A stretch of 64,000 nucleotides of DNA. Source: an uncultured Caldilineaceae bacterium. Its GTDB lineage: Bacteria > Chloroflexota > Anaerolineae > Caldilineales > Caldilineaceae. A model generated the notes under the pieces. It did not search any database. It saw only the letters and a list, made by a program, of their open reading frames with translations, and was not told the origin of the DNA. A program made the translations under genes and the position numbers. The number at the start of each line of letters is the position of its first letter. The first letter of the stretch is position 1. This document shows positions 46,477-55,539 of this stretch, piece by piece. The DNA lies in NCBI GenBank assembly GCA_958295915.1, contig OY282381.1, positions 208,722 to 272,721 of the forward strand, in the 5' to 3' direction.

Positions 46477-49400
46477 AGGCGCTCCTCTTCTCGTTCATCA
46501 TCCAACTGCGGGCGAATCCACTCTAGCTTTTCGTTCTGTTTCAGTCGGCTTCGAGCCTGGGATTGTCCGGCGTGCATGGACTCATGGTGCTGTACATAAC
46601 CAGATATGTCGCTAAACAACTGCTGACAGCACTGACACTGATACGGATTGTGGGTGTTAAAATGCAGTAAACAGTTATATAAATCCAGACGCACGGATAC
46701 GGTAAAGGGCGACAACTGAAGGCTCCCATCAGCATAACAGTCACCTGAAAGCGGGGCGCAATACCGGGCCTGGCCGGTATGTCGATCACGCAAGCTATGG
46801 ATAATGATCGGCCCGACGCTGGTATCCAGAGTTATTTGCGGCCAAATCCAGCTTACTGCCAGGTGAGCTTGACGGGTTAATTCTCGCAGTAGTTCAGCGG
46901 CGTCCTGGCTGCCCTGAACCGCCAAATACTCAGCGGCGTCTTGATGATTGTTTTTAAGTAGGGTAACAGCCTCACTGAGCAACAATGAGGCATCATCCAC
47001 CTCTTCCAATAGAGTAGCCATGACTGTGTGAAAGGCAGCTTTATCCAATGACAGGCTACACAGTAACTCCAGGCAACGTTTTCGCGGCGCAGCGCGTAGC
47101 CCGCTCTGCAATACCCACAAATGCAACCTTTCCAAAGGTTTGTCAACCCGCAAATGTTGGAAGTATCGCTCTAATTTATCGTCCGGAAAATCGCTTTGTG
47201 CCAATCGATCAACGACCAGCTGATCAAACATCCGGATTCGTGTCAGATTGTAAGCTGTACTATCCAGTTTACGAGTTGTTTCAGCCCAGCGCACCAGCCA
47301 AGCTAGGGAGAGAGACTCTCGCTGGTCCGCCAGAGTCTTGTTAGTGTTGTGAAATTCAACCTGTTGGCCGTTGTAGAACTGATGGACGAACAGAGCCAGC
47401 AGTTGTTCGGCGTCAGCCTCACCCTGATCACGCAGCCGGGCTATCTCGCTATAGTGTTGCGCCACCCCTGGTGACTCGATCAGGGTAGTATTCGGCTGCG
47501 CAGGGTCAGGCCGCTGGGGTTGCTGACTGGCCCAAGGGTTATAGGTCGCAATTTCTCCCAGATAGGCCCCGGCCGGCAAATTACTCTTGGGAAGTTGCCA
47601 TTCAGCCAGCGTTATATCCGTATCCGGCATACGGAGTGTGATTGGCGTATCTACCCAGGGTCGGTCCCGCGACCAGAGACGTAACTCCTTGTGTCTCGGT
47701 TGGGAATTCGCCCAGAAGAGGGTTAGCTGTACCTTCTCGGCAGTCTCCTGCCATTCATACAGGACTTCGCCCAAATTCAGTTCGGGCAACAGATAGAGCG
47801 CGTCCACTGTAACCGGTTCATCCTGGCCCTCAACAAGAATCTCTAACTGCCAGCGTAGGGGCTCCTGTTGTTCCCGCCAGAGGCCCAATACTTCAGACAT
47901 CGGAAACGTCACCAAGCGCTGTAACAATTTCCGATCCGGGGGCACTTCTCGCAAGATTTGTCCATCATCGTCCAACAAGCGCCAGCCAATGTGTAATTCC
48001 GGGCCTCCGGCAAAAAGGGGCAGTATCACGTGCAATTCAGCATTCGCTCCGAGGCCACTTGGGAATAGAGAGAGCGGTTGTGTCTGCCACTTCCTTTCAT
48101 TATCTGTTGTCAGCCCGGCATGGAGTGACCAGCGCAAGCGCTGAATGGGAATGGACAATGGGATGGCGATGCCGATTTCATGCCTCAGTTGGAGCGTTAC
48201 TTGCGGAATGGGCGCCTCAACAGTGAGGATGTATTCTCGTCGGTTCTCACTCAACCAAAGTTCTCTCAGAACTACTCCCGCCTGCGGTGGATTGGGGCGA
48301 ATCGTTGTCGCCACGTCACAGGTGATGCGAAGATGCGCTGGTTCATCTGGTGGCGCCAAGTAGAGCGTATCATGCCCTTCAATGGTGATTGGAGGCACCC
48401 CGCGCAGGCCCAGTGTGTAATTGTGACCTAACAGACCGCGTACCGTGATCTCGAATTTACCGATAGGCTGGCACCCCAGCAATCGCGAATCGGCCAAATC
48501 CAGGTGAACGCTGTCATCCTGTTCCTGTCGTTGAAAAGAAAGGCTCGATAGAGGAAAACTGCGATACCCGGCCGGTTGCGCATTTCCGTCCGCACGCACC
48601 GATACACGCCAGCGCTGTGGCTGGGTCGTATGAATCACCAGGGCAGGGGGGTGGCCACAGTAGAGAGGGAAATCGTTATGCGTCAGGCCAGGCAGCGGTC
48701 GTTCGCCGCCATCAAGATACGGTTGTTTGCGGCGTCTTTCGTGGATAATGGAAAAATGATGCGCGGGTTGGTCATTGCCATCCAATAGCGTCAGTTTTCC
48801 AGGGGTCAGTTGCCACACGTTCAGACAATACCCACGCCAGGCCTCAGTTAGTTGAGGCAACTGGCGTATACGACGGCTCTCCCCACTCGCCTGCAGAGAA
48901 AATGTGTCAGGATAAAGCAGCCAACGTTCCCCCGATCTATGCCGTTCCTGCTCGTCCAATGCATCTGCTTCGTAATCGTCAAAGGGATCGAAGACCATCA
49001 GGGGCAACGTACCCAATCCCGGCAAGACCCACTCCTGCAAAGGTTCTTCATCCGCAACCAATTCCACCAGGTATTCCTCTGTAGGAGGAACTGAACACAA
49101 CTCCGTAGTGGCGGTGTAACGGTAGCTGTTCTCAATCCGCTGTCGGTTTGTGTGGATCATTTGGGTGTGACTCCCGGCGGTTACGCGCCATGACATTTCT
49201 CTCGGCGCATCCCGACTGGGTATTTGCTGTGGAGGCAAATAGAGCGTCACACCCTCGGTGTAAGGCGCGACAGTGAGCACTGGCCGTTGCAAGCGGATTG
49301 GGGAGCGCAACGGCCGTGAATGGATCTCACCGGTTTGCTGCTCTTGCCATGTGCGGTAGGCGCTCTGGACTCGCTCTGGTAGACCCAATGCATCGATTTC

Positions 49401-50063
49401 TGACTCTGTGGTGACACGAAACAGATCCAGGCAACGCGCGACAAAATCCTCAGCCACAAGGCCACCATACCGTAAAAAGCGAGACACTGGCTTAGGCAGA
49501 CCTGCCAGATCATCCACTTGCTGTCGCCATGTTGCCACCAATGTCTGCGCGTCTATGACAATGCGATGAGGCTGCACTTCATATCGATACAGAAAGTCAA
49601 AAAACTCCTCTAAGAATCTATTGGGGATTCCACCATGTAACAGAATGGGTGTTACATATCGGAGTCCACTGCTTTGCTCGAAGGTAGGCAGGTTGTATTG
49701 CGCGAGAATATTAAGGAAAAGCTGCCCACAAGGGGTCGTGTGATTACCGCCTATCTTCAGTCGTTTTTTGGGACCGTGCCAGTATAACCCTGCAGCGCCA
49801 TAGTGATGAACACCTTCAAGCACTAAATAGAGAACAAAGGTTAAGGGCCATTCGGTGAACACTTGGCGAAGTTTGACGTCAATCGATGCTCCCTGCTGCA
49901 AACGATAAAAAATCGTTCCATACAGCAGGTCGCCAATCTCCCCTAAATGCTGTTGCGTATATCCCAACTCACCAATAGTTAAGTCACCTTCACCCACATC
50001 TTGGCGGAGGCGACTTTCCCATTGATCCAGCTTTTTTCGGTTGGAAGCCATATCCCAGAACAT
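46473..50063 (-). CDS. Unknown 1196-residue partner protein with C-terminal C2H2 zinc finger
   Basis: No known family is recognised. The N-terminal 300 residues are mainly helical, including FTEWPLTFVLYLVLEGVHHY and a possible winged-helix-like start. The middle (about 300-870) is predicted mostly beta, rich in short strands (for example FEITVRGLLGHNYTLGLRG), like stacked Ig-like domains. About 900-1120 is helical. The end carries CQCCQQLF, SDISGYVQ and HHESMH, which fits C-x2-C-x3-F-x5-(Y)-x2-H-x4-H exactly, at about 1141-1163. It is translated just before the helicase with a four-base overlap, so the two proteins very likely act together. By position it matches the large accessory protein of helicase-based defence systems such as Druantia type III (DruH), but homology was not established. 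Confidence 0.75.
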   Translation of the reverse strand: MFWDMASNRKKLDQWESRLRQDVGEGDLTIGELGYTQQHLGEIGDLLYGTIFYRLQQGASIDVKLRQVFTEWPLTFVLYLVLEGVHHYGAAGLYWHGPKKRLKIGGNHTTPCGQLFLNILAQYNLPTFEQSSGLRYVTPILLHGGIPNRFLEEFFDFLYRYEVQPHRIVIDAQTLVATWRQQVDDLAGLPKPVSRFLRYGGLVAEDFVARCLDLFRVTTESEIDALGLPERVQSAYRTWQEQQTGEIHSRPLRSPIRLQRPVLTVAPYTEGVTLYLPPQQIPSRDAPREMSWRVTAGSHTQMIHTNRQRIENSYRYTATTELCSVPPTEEYLVELVADEEPLQEWVLPGLGTLPLMVFDPFDDYEADALDEQERHRSGERWLLYPDTFSLQASGESRRIRQLPQLTEAWRGYCLNVWQLTPGKLTLLDGNDQPAHHFSIIHERRRKQPYLDGGERPLPGLTHNDFPLYCGHPPALVIHTTQPQRWRVSVRADGNAQPAGYRSFPLSSLSFQRQEQDDSVHLDLADSRLLGCQPIGKFEITVRGLLGHNYTLGLRGVPPITIEGHDTLYLAPPDEPAHLRITCDVATTIRPNPPQAGVVLRELWLSENRREYILTVEAPIPQVTLQLRHEIGIAIPLSIPIQRLRWSLHAGLTTDNERKWQTQPLSLFPSGLGANAELHVILPLFAGGPELHIGWRLLDDDGQILREVPPDRKLLQRLVTFPMSEVLGLWREQQEPLRWQLEILVEGQDEPVTVDALYLLPELNLGEVLYEWQETAEKVQLTLFWANSQPRHKELRLWSRDRPWVDTPITLRMPDTDITLAEWQLPKSNLPAGAYLGEIATYNPWASQQPQRPDPAQPNTTLIESPGVAQHYSEIARLRDQGEADAEQLLALFVHQFYNGQQVEFHNTNKTLADQRESLSLAWLVRWAETTRKLDSTAYNLTRIRMFDQLVVDRLAQSDFPDDKLERYFQHLRVDKPLERLHLWVLQSGLRAAPRKRCLELLCSLSLDKAAFHTVMATLLEEVDDASLLLSEAVTLLKNNHQDAAEYLAVQGSQDAAELLRELTRQAHLAVSWIWPQITLDTSVGPIIIHSLRDRHTGQARYCAPLSGDCYADGSLQLSPFTVSVRLDLYNCLLHFNTHNPYQCQCCQQLFSDISGYVQHHESMHAGQSQARSRLKQNEKLEWIRPQLDDEREEERL

Positions 50064-50121
50064 GTTGGATCCCTAATCTCACCAAAAGGATACAATAAGA
50101 GCGATCTGCGCCGGAGACAGA

Positions 50122-51261
50122 TCACTGATACGCCAACGAGCTGTCCGGCCGCAGAAGGAACGGTCGGCGCCATGAGCGCCCCGGATACGCGTCCAGGGCT
50201 TCCAGATTCAGGTCGATGCCCAGCCCTGGGCGCTGTGGCAGTTCCAGATACCCGTCTACCAGCTTCATTGGCTCATCAACGATCTCGGCCCGCTGGTCTT
50301 CGTCGACCTTGTATTCCAGAATCAGGAAGTTCGCTGTGCTGGCGGCGAAATGAACATTGACCGCGGTCGCTATCGGCCCGCACGGGTTATGCGGCGCGAC
50401 GCTGGCATAGTGGACTTCGGCCATGGCCGCTATCTTTTTCATCTCCCACAGGCCGCCGGTCAGACAGATGTCCGGCTGAATGATGTCCACGGCGTGATGG
50501 CCCAGCAGTTCCCGAAATTCGTGGCGGCTATAGAGCATTTCACCGGTGGCAATGGGCACGTTCACCTTTTGGCTGAGCTTTGCCAGCGCCTCATAGTTCT
50601 CGGGACGCAGGGGCTCCTCCACAAAAAGCGGACGAAACGGGGCCACCACTTCACACAGTTGCGCGGCCCGACCGATCTCAAATAGCCGCGCGTGGGCATC
50701 GAGACCGATGTCAACGTCCGGCCCGACCGCTTCGCGCACGGCAGCTACCCGACGCTCCGTCTCGCGCAGAGCCTGATTCCAGGGCATCGCTTGCCAGTCT
50801 GGCGGCAGAGGTCCCATCTTTAAGGCGGTGAATGCATAAGTTTGGATGAGCTGCTCGGCATTGTCTGCCGCCTCCTCCGGTGTACTGCCGTCCACGCTCT
50901 GGTAGACGCGGATGCGTTCGCGAGCTTTGCCCCCAACCAGCCGGTAGACTGGCAGGCCAGCGGCTTTGCCGGCGATGTCCCACAGGGCGTGTTCGATACC
51001 GCTGATGGCAGCGTTGACGACGGAGCCGCCGGGAAAGCGGCTGCCCGCGTACATCAGATGATACAACCCTTCTATATCCCTGGGATCCCGGCCAATCAGC
51101 CACTCTTCGAAGTCATGGATGGCAGCGACCGTCGCTCGATCCGGCCCGCAAGAGAAGGCTTCGCCGACGCCGTAGATCGCCTCGTCCGTATACACGACAA
51201 CGAACGGGATTGAGCGATGACCCAGCTCGGTCAGGCGTGTTTCAATGTGTGTGATTTTCAT
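50122..51261 (-). CDS. Enolase-superfamily sugar-acid dehydratase (galactonate-dehydratase-like)
   Basis: Mandelate racemase/muconate lactonising enzyme family member, 379 residues. The barrel carries ALKMGPLPPDW (about 152), the metal ligands in GLDAHARL (Asp, about 197), FVEEPLRPEN (Glu, about 223) and ATGEMLYSRHEF (Glu, about 249), and VAPHNPCGPIATA (His, about 300), an order seen in D-galactonate dehydratases. The predicted reaction is dehydration of an aldonic acid to a 2-keto-3-deoxy acid. A strong promoter is at 51291-51319. The gene is divergent from the phosphatase and inositol genes. Confidence 0.85.
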   Translation of the reverse strand: MKITHIETRLTELGHRSIPFVVVYTDEAIYGVGEAFSCGPDRATVAAIHDFEEWLIGRDPRDIEGLYHLMYAGSRFPGGSVVNAAISGIEHALWDIAGKAAGLPVYRLVGGKARERIRVYQSVDGSTPEEAADNAEQLIQTYAFTALKMGPLPPDWQAMPWNQALRETERRVAAVREAVGPDVDIGLDAHARLFEIGRAAQLCEVVAPFRPLFVEEPLRPENYEALAKLSQKVNVPIATGEMLYSRHEFRELLGHHAVDIIQPDICLTGGLWEMKKIAAMAEVHYASVAPHNPCGPIATAVNVHFAASTANFLILEYKVDEDQRAEIVDEPMKLVDGYLELPQRPGLGIDLNLEALDAYPGRSWRRPFLLRPDSSLAYQ

Positions 51262-51290
51262 GGGAATGGCTCCAGTACTGTGTTGCAGAA

Positions 51291-51319
51291 ATTATCGAGG
51301 ATAGCGCGCTCTGTGTCAA
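51291..51319 (-). promoter_or_regulatory. Sigma70-type promoter of the dehydratase gene
   Basis: Read on the minus strand: perfect -35 TTGACA (51319-51314), a 17-base spacer, and -10 GATAAT (51296-51291), about 30 bases before the start codon. Confidence 0.75.
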
Positions 51320-51422
51320 GTGTGTTGCATCCCTCCTTCAGGCTACATGCGCATCCCATTCCTGCCGCCCGGAAATCACGACTCGCCATTGGTCCATGAT
51401 CATCGACCCTTATCAACGTTGA

Positions 51423-51452
51423 TTGACAAATCGCTGCTGCTGTGATTAGATC
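51423..51452 (+). promoter_or_regulatory. Predicted promoter of the phosphatase/mini-kinase pair
   Basis: -35 TTGACA (51423-51428), an 18-base spacer, and -10 TAGATC (51447-51452). The leader to the ATG at 51571 is about 110 bases. Confidence 0.5.
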
Positions 51453-51570
51453 GCAAAGAAAGGTGGCATTATGCGCCACTGTTGGGCGCGACAGTGTCCC
51501 ACAGCGCGCATTCTTTGGCTGATATGTCTACCCTTCCCGGCTCTTTCTCTCACCCGGTTTCTGCCGCCCG

Positions 51571-52284
51571 ATGAACCGACTGGAAATTCAAATCGCCGTT
51601 GCCAAAGTCGCCAAATACGCGGTCAGCGAAAGCGGGGACACAGTAGAGGTGGTAGAGCGACCCCACGGCGGTATCAGTATCGTCGTTTCGGACGGCCAGC
51701 GCAGCGGACGCAGCGCCAAGACGATCAGCAATTTGGTGGCCCGCAAGGCGATGAGCCTACTGGCTGAAGGCGTGAGGGACGGGGCTGTGGCTCGGGCTAC
51801 CCACGATTATTTGCGTACCCACCGAGGAGGGAAGGTTAGCGCCGAACTCATCATCGCCAGCATAGACCTGGTAACTGAAACCCTTGTGCTCAGCCGAAAT
51901 AGCCGTTGCCCGGTGTTGGTGCAGAGGAATGGCGAGATCGAATGGCTGGACGAACGATGTGACGCTATCGGCATTTACCGCAATACGAAGCCCAATATTG
52001 TCGAACTGCCGCTTATACAAGGACTGACCGCTGTTGTTTTCACCGACGGCATCTGGAGCGCGGGACACCGCAGTGGCGGCTCGATGGATATCGTTGGCGT
52101 GTTAGCCCAGGTGTACGCGTCGGACAGTAACAGCGCCCGGACGATCGCCGACCGGGTTTTGGAGGCGGCCCTGGCGCTGGACCAGGGACGGCCTGGCGAT
52201 GATGCCGCTGTTCTCGTCGTTAAAGTGGGAACCCATCATCAGGAACAGAAAATCCGCCGCATGGAGCTTTTTCTACCAATATAG
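51571..52284 (+). CDS. SpoIIE/RsbX-like PPM serine phosphatase, single domain
   Basis: 237 residues forming a stand-alone PP2C-like (PPM) domain. Metal-binding aspartates are in VVSDGQRSG (about 36), [11 protein letters not shown] (about 158) and [10 protein letters not shown] (about 217), the order expected for SpoIIE/RsbU/RsbX phosphatases. No sensor or membrane domain is present, so it resembles RsbX. There is no obvious ribosome site before the ATG. It is followed three bases later by a small P-loop protein. The partner anti-sigma components are not in the window. Confidence 0.82.
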   Translation: MNRLEIQIAVAKVAKYAVSESGDTVEVVERPHGGISIVVSDGQRSGRSAKTISNLVARKAMSLLAEGVRDGAVARATHDYLRTHRGGKVSAELIIASIDLVTETLVLSRNSRCPVLVQRNGEIEWLDERCDAIGIYRNTKPNIVELPLIQGLTAVVFTDGIWSAGHRSGGSMDIVGVLAQVYASDSNSARTIADRVLEAALALDQGRPGDDAAVLVVKVGTHHQEQKIRRMELFLPI

Positions 52285-52287
52285 CTT

Positions 52288-52716
52288 TTGGAAACGCACA
52301 CAGCCCTTGTCAAAATTGTAGGGATCAGCGCTGCCGGCAAATCAACCCTTGTATCCGGTCTGCGTCAACTCGGCTATGATGCCCGACCTGTGGTCCAGGA
52401 GCATAGCGAAGTGCCGGATATGTGGCAACGCATCCGCCCACCGAACTGGCTCATCTTTCTGGACGCAGATCTGCCAACCCAGCAGGCGCGCCGTCCAGAC
52501 GTTAGCTGGAATGAACCCTGGCGGCGGACCGAGTTGCAACGATTGGAGCACGCGCGCAGCCATGCCGATCTGCTCATCGACACCAGTTCCCTGACTCCCG
52601 AGAGCGTTTTGCAACGAGTTGTCAGATTTCTGCGTGTTCACGGCGTCCAGCCAGCTCTCGATCCGCTTACGGAACTCCCCAGGACGGGCAGTGTCTGGCA
52701 TCGACACTGCACTTGA
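52288..52716 (+). CDS. Small P-loop kinase-like protein
   Basis: 142 residues from a TTG start placed three bases after the phosphatase stop. The P-loop is VGISAAGKSTLVSGL (about 10-24), and LIFLDADLPTQQARR (about 55-69) fits the second conserved region of small nucleotide or shikimate-type kinases, with a possible LID region RRPDVSWNEPWRR. HADLLIDTSSLTPESV near 95 is the usual final strand. It is shorter than typical nucleoside kinases, and the substrate is unknown. The tight spacing to the phosphatase suggests a common role. Confidence 0.65.
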   Translation: METHTALVKIVGISAAGKSTLVSGLRQLGYDARPVVQEHSEVPDMWQRIRPPNWLIFLDADLPTQQARRPDVSWNEPWRRTELQRLEHARSHADLLIDTSSLTPESVLQRVVRFLRVHGVQPALDPLTELPRTGSVWHRHCT

Positions 52717-52718
52717 GG

Positions 52719-52747
52719 TTGACACCTACGCTTTTGCGTGCTACAAA
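52719..52747 (+). promoter_or_regulatory. Predicted promoter of the inositol operon
   Basis: -35 TTGACA (52719-52724), a 17-base spacer, and -10 TACAAA (52742-52747), beginning right after the stop of the mini-kinase gene. A small hairpin (AGTGTC/GACACT, 52690-52708) sits before it. The leader to iolB is about 200 bases, with no recognised operator. Confidence 0.5.
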
Positions 52748-52959
52748 GACATTGTGTGGGATGTTGCTGGTATCACCAGACAACGGTTACGCGCGCCAAG
52801 GCCGGGCCCACGTGGGCAATGAAAGGCGCGGTTCGTCACCTCTGTTCAAATGTTGGGTGACATGCCTCGTCCCCCGCTCACTACTCACCAATCAGTTGTC
52901 TTGAAAGGGGCCACTCAGCATCGGTCAGGTTCTATCGAGTACGAGGAAAGAAGGCACGC

Positions 52960-53847
52960 ATGCGTTATACGTCAGATAGCGTATTAATCAAACCGCAGAC
53001 CTACCGCGACGACCCAAGTCTGATTCTTGCGGTTACGCCGCAGAGCGCTGGCTGGGACTATATTTCCTTTCAAGCCCGGCGACTGGGCCCGGGCGCCAGC
53101 TGGTCCTTTGATACGGGTGAAAACGAGTTTGCGCTTGTCAATCTGAGCGGGCGCTACCGGGTCGAAAGCAACCGCGGCGCCTGGGCTGGAATAGGCGGAC
53201 GGACAGATGTTTTCAGCGGCGCGGCCCATGCGCTGTATCTGCCCCGGCGCACACAATTGACCGTCACCGCTGAGCAGGCCGGCGAGTTTGCCGTCACCTG
53301 GGCGCCAACATCCGAGGATCACGACCCGTGGCTGATCAAACCGGAGGATGTGGCGATAAGCGTGCGCGGCGGCGATAACGTAAGCCGACAGATCAACGAC
53401 CTGCTGCCGCCCGGCTCACCAGTGCACCGGCTTGTGCTGGTAGAAGTGTATACCCCTAGCGGCAATTGGAGCAGCTATCCGCCCCACAAGCACGACGTCC
53501 ACATCGAAGACGAGGCCGGCGAGTTGATCGAAGCCGATTTGGAAGAGGTCTACTTCTATCATATCGATCGCCCCGAGGGATTCGCCTACCAACGGGTGTA
53601 TACCGACGAAAACTCCCCCATTCACGCCGCGGGCAATCCTATCGACGCGCTGGTGCGGGTAGGCCACAGTCAGGCGGTGCTGGTGCCGGAAGGCTACCAT
53701 CCGGTGGTGAGCATGCCCGGCTATACCACATACTATCTGAACGTCCTCGCGGGCAGCGCCCAGAGCCTGGCCAATCAGGAGGACCCGCGCTATGCCTGGG
53801 TAAAAGACGGCTATACGCGTGTGGATGAACGGCTGCCGCTGTACTGA
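52960..53847 (+). CDS. iolB: 5-deoxy-glucuronate isomerase
   Basis: Cupin-type isomerase of the KduI/IolB family, 295 residues, converting 5-deoxy-D-glucuronate to 2-deoxy-5-keto-D-gluconate. The metal-binding segment SSYPPHKHDVH (about 170-180), EEVYFYHIDRPEGFAYQRVY (about 196-215) and the final VSMPGYTTYYLNVLAGS are IolB hallmarks. GAGGAAAGAAGG precedes the ATG. It is the first gene of the iol cluster and lies 35 bases before iolC. Confidence 0.93.
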   Translation: MRYTSDSVLIKPQTYRDDPSLILAVTPQSAGWDYISFQARRLGPGASWSFDTGENEFALVNLSGRYRVESNRGAWAGIGGRTDVFSGAAHALYLPRRTQLTVTAEQAGEFAVTWAPTSEDHDPWLIKPEDVAISVRGGDNVSRQINDLLPPGSPVHRLVLVEVYTPSGNWSSYPPHKHDVHIEDEAGELIEADLEEVYFYHIDRPEGFAYQRVYTDENSPIHAAGNPIDALVRVGHSQAVLVPEGYHPVVSMPGYTTYYLNVLAGSAQSLANQEDPRYAWVKDGYTRVDERLPLY

Positions 53848-53882
53848 GGGCAGACAAGCGCGGAAATCAGGAATACTCGATT

Positions 53883-54908
53883 ATGTCTTCTACGAATCTA
53901 CGGAGAACCTACGATTCTCTCCATATGGGACGCTCGTCCATTGACCTGTACAGCAATGATGTGGGAGCGCCGTTTGCGGAGATCGGCAGTTTTGCCGCCT
54001 ATGTAGGCGGATCACCAACCAACATCAGCGTGGGTGGCGCCCGATTGGGCCTGAAGACGGCGCTTGTCACCGGGCTGGGCGAGGACCCAGTGGGGGACTT
54101 TATCGCCGCTTTTCTACAGAAAGAAGGTGTCGATTTCAGCTTCAGTCCCTACAAGCCGGGACATCGCACCAGCGCTGTCGTTCTCGGCATCGAGCCGCCG
54201 GACCGCTTCCCGTTGGTCTACTATCGAGAAAACTGCGCCGATATCGAACTGACCATCGACGACGTGCTGGCAGCGCCGGTGTCCGATTCCAAGGTATTCC
54301 AGTTTGCCGGCACCAATCTGAGCAAAGAGCCGAGCCGCAGCGCCACCATGTTCGGCGCGGAGCTGGCCCAGCAGGTGGATACGACTGTACTCTTCGATCT
54401 GGACTTTCGCCCGGATCAGTGGCACGATCCCAGGGCGTTCGGTGTCGTCGCGCGGTCGATATTGCCCAACGTGGATGTGGTGATCGGCACGGAGGATGAG
54501 ATCAACGCAGCTGTGCTCAGCGATGCCAGCCAGATGTCTCTGACCCACTCACAGGTATCGGATACAAAAGTCGAAGGCGACGTCAAAGCGGCCATCGGCA
54601 CACTTCTGGATCTGGGCCCGCAGGCGGTCGTTGAAAAGGTAGGAGCGCTCGGATCCCGGGTGCATCTGGCCACTGGCGAACTCCTCGAAGCGCCCGGCTT
54701 TCCGGTAGAGATCTACAACATTCTCGGGGCCGGGGACGCGTTCGGCGCCGGGTTCATCTATGGGTTCGTGAACGACTGGGGCTGGCAGCGTTCCGCCCGT
54801 CTGGGCAATGCCTGCGGAGCCATCGTCGTCTTGGCCCACGGCTGCGCCAATTTTATGCCCACATACGACGAGGTGATGGCATTTGTGGACGAGCGGGGCG
54901 GTCTGTAG
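53883..54908 (+). CDS. iolC: 5-dehydro-2-deoxygluconokinase
   Basis: PfkB-family sugar kinase, 341 residues, phosphorylating 2-deoxy-5-keto-D-gluconate. The N-terminal motif YVGGSPTNISVGGARLGL (about 40-57) binds the sugar, and NILGAGDAFGAGFIYGF (about 279-295) contains the catalytic Asp and anion hole. FQFAGTNLSKEPSR and LDFRPDQWHD are typical of IolC. The neighbours iolB and iolE confirm the pathway. The usual DUF2090 aldolase-like extension is absent. Confidence 0.92.
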   Translation: MSSTNLRRTYDSLHMGRSSIDLYSNDVGAPFAEIGSFAAYVGGSPTNISVGGARLGLKTALVTGLGEDPVGDFIAAFLQKEGVDFSFSPYKPGHRTSAVVLGIEPPDRFPLVYYRENCADIELTIDDVLAAPVSDSKVFQFAGTNLSKEPSRSATMFGAELAQQVDTTVLFDLDFRPDQWHDPRAFGVVARSILPNVDVVIGTEDEINAAVLSDASQMSLTHSQVSDTKVEGDVKAAIGTLLDLGPQAVVEKVGALGSRVHLATGELLEAPGFPVEIYNILGAGDAFGAGFIYGFVNDWGWQRSARLGNACGAIVVLAHGCANFMPTYDEVMAFVDERGGL

Positions 54909-54994
54909 CCTGTTAGCAGGCTTGCAGCTGGCTTTAGCCGTCAATGCGAGATGCGAACATCGAGAGTCGTGGATGCGAATCGGGGAGAGACCTT

Positions 54995-55384
54995 ATGAGT
55001 ACGGTCTCTGTTTCAAAGATAACCGCTCACAACTACAAGAATATCCGATTAGGGAATGGAATCGACTTCGGACCACTCAATATATTTATTGGACCGAACG
55101 GTTCGGGAAAAAGCAATGTAATATCACTTCTCCAGTTTCTCCAGGAAAGCAAAAAAACGCAGATAATCGTAAGTACTCATAGCCCGGATCTTCTGGATCA
55201 TTTCACCGACCAGCTCGATGAATGTAGTTTCATTTATATTTTCGAACATGATAAAGATAGCCAGAATCACTTCACTCCCAAACGACTAGACCGGCATGAA
55301 ATTGCTGGTTGGCTTGGAGATGGATGGCAATTAGGCGATTTATACAGGGTTGGCAATCCCGCAGTTGGGGGGTGGCCATGGTAG
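54995..55384 (+). pseudogene. Internally deleted AAA ATPase (OLD/RecF-like)
   Basis: 129 residues. The start SKITAHNYKNIRLG and Walker A FIGPNGSGKSNVISLLQFLQ are those of an SMC/OLD-like ATPase of about 350-400 residues. Directly after Walker A the sequence jumps to TQIIVSTHSPDLLDHF, the D-loop/H-loop region found near the end of such proteins, then RLDRHEIAGWLGDGWQLGDLY, the usual C-terminus. Signature and Walker B are missing, so about 230-280 residues have been deleted in frame. The ATG has GGGGAGAG upstream. It overlaps the next fragment, as such ATPases do with their partner genes. It lies between iolC and iolE. Confidence 0.75.
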
Positions 55385-55536
55385 TTTGGGTATTCGCCGG
55401 TGGCGGAGAATCAGAAATACGAGGGCTGATACCATTAAGATTTCTCAAGAAAATTTCGCCAGAGGTCGTGCGTCAGAGATGTCCACTTTTTCGTGAACTC
55501 CACATCCAATTATCTCCAGAGACAGTAGGTAGGTAA
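55378..55536 (+). pseudogene. Truncated partner gene of the AAA ATPase remnant
   Basis: 52 residues starting MVVWVFAGGGESEIRGLIPL, overlapping the ATPase stop (ATGGTAG). The first 20 residues resemble the start of DUF4276/TOPRIM-like proteins encoded next to such ATPases, which are usually about 200 residues. The remainder is short and ends four bases before iolE, so the gene appears truncated. The family call is tentative. Confidence 0.45.
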
Positions 55537-55539
55537 ATC

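Larger units (their letters stand above)
51262..51570. other. Divergent intergenic region with two promoters
   Basis: No gene is seen in these 309 bases. One promoter faces each way: minus strand at 51291-51319 and plus strand at 51423-51452. No operator palindrome was identified. Confidence 0.5.
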
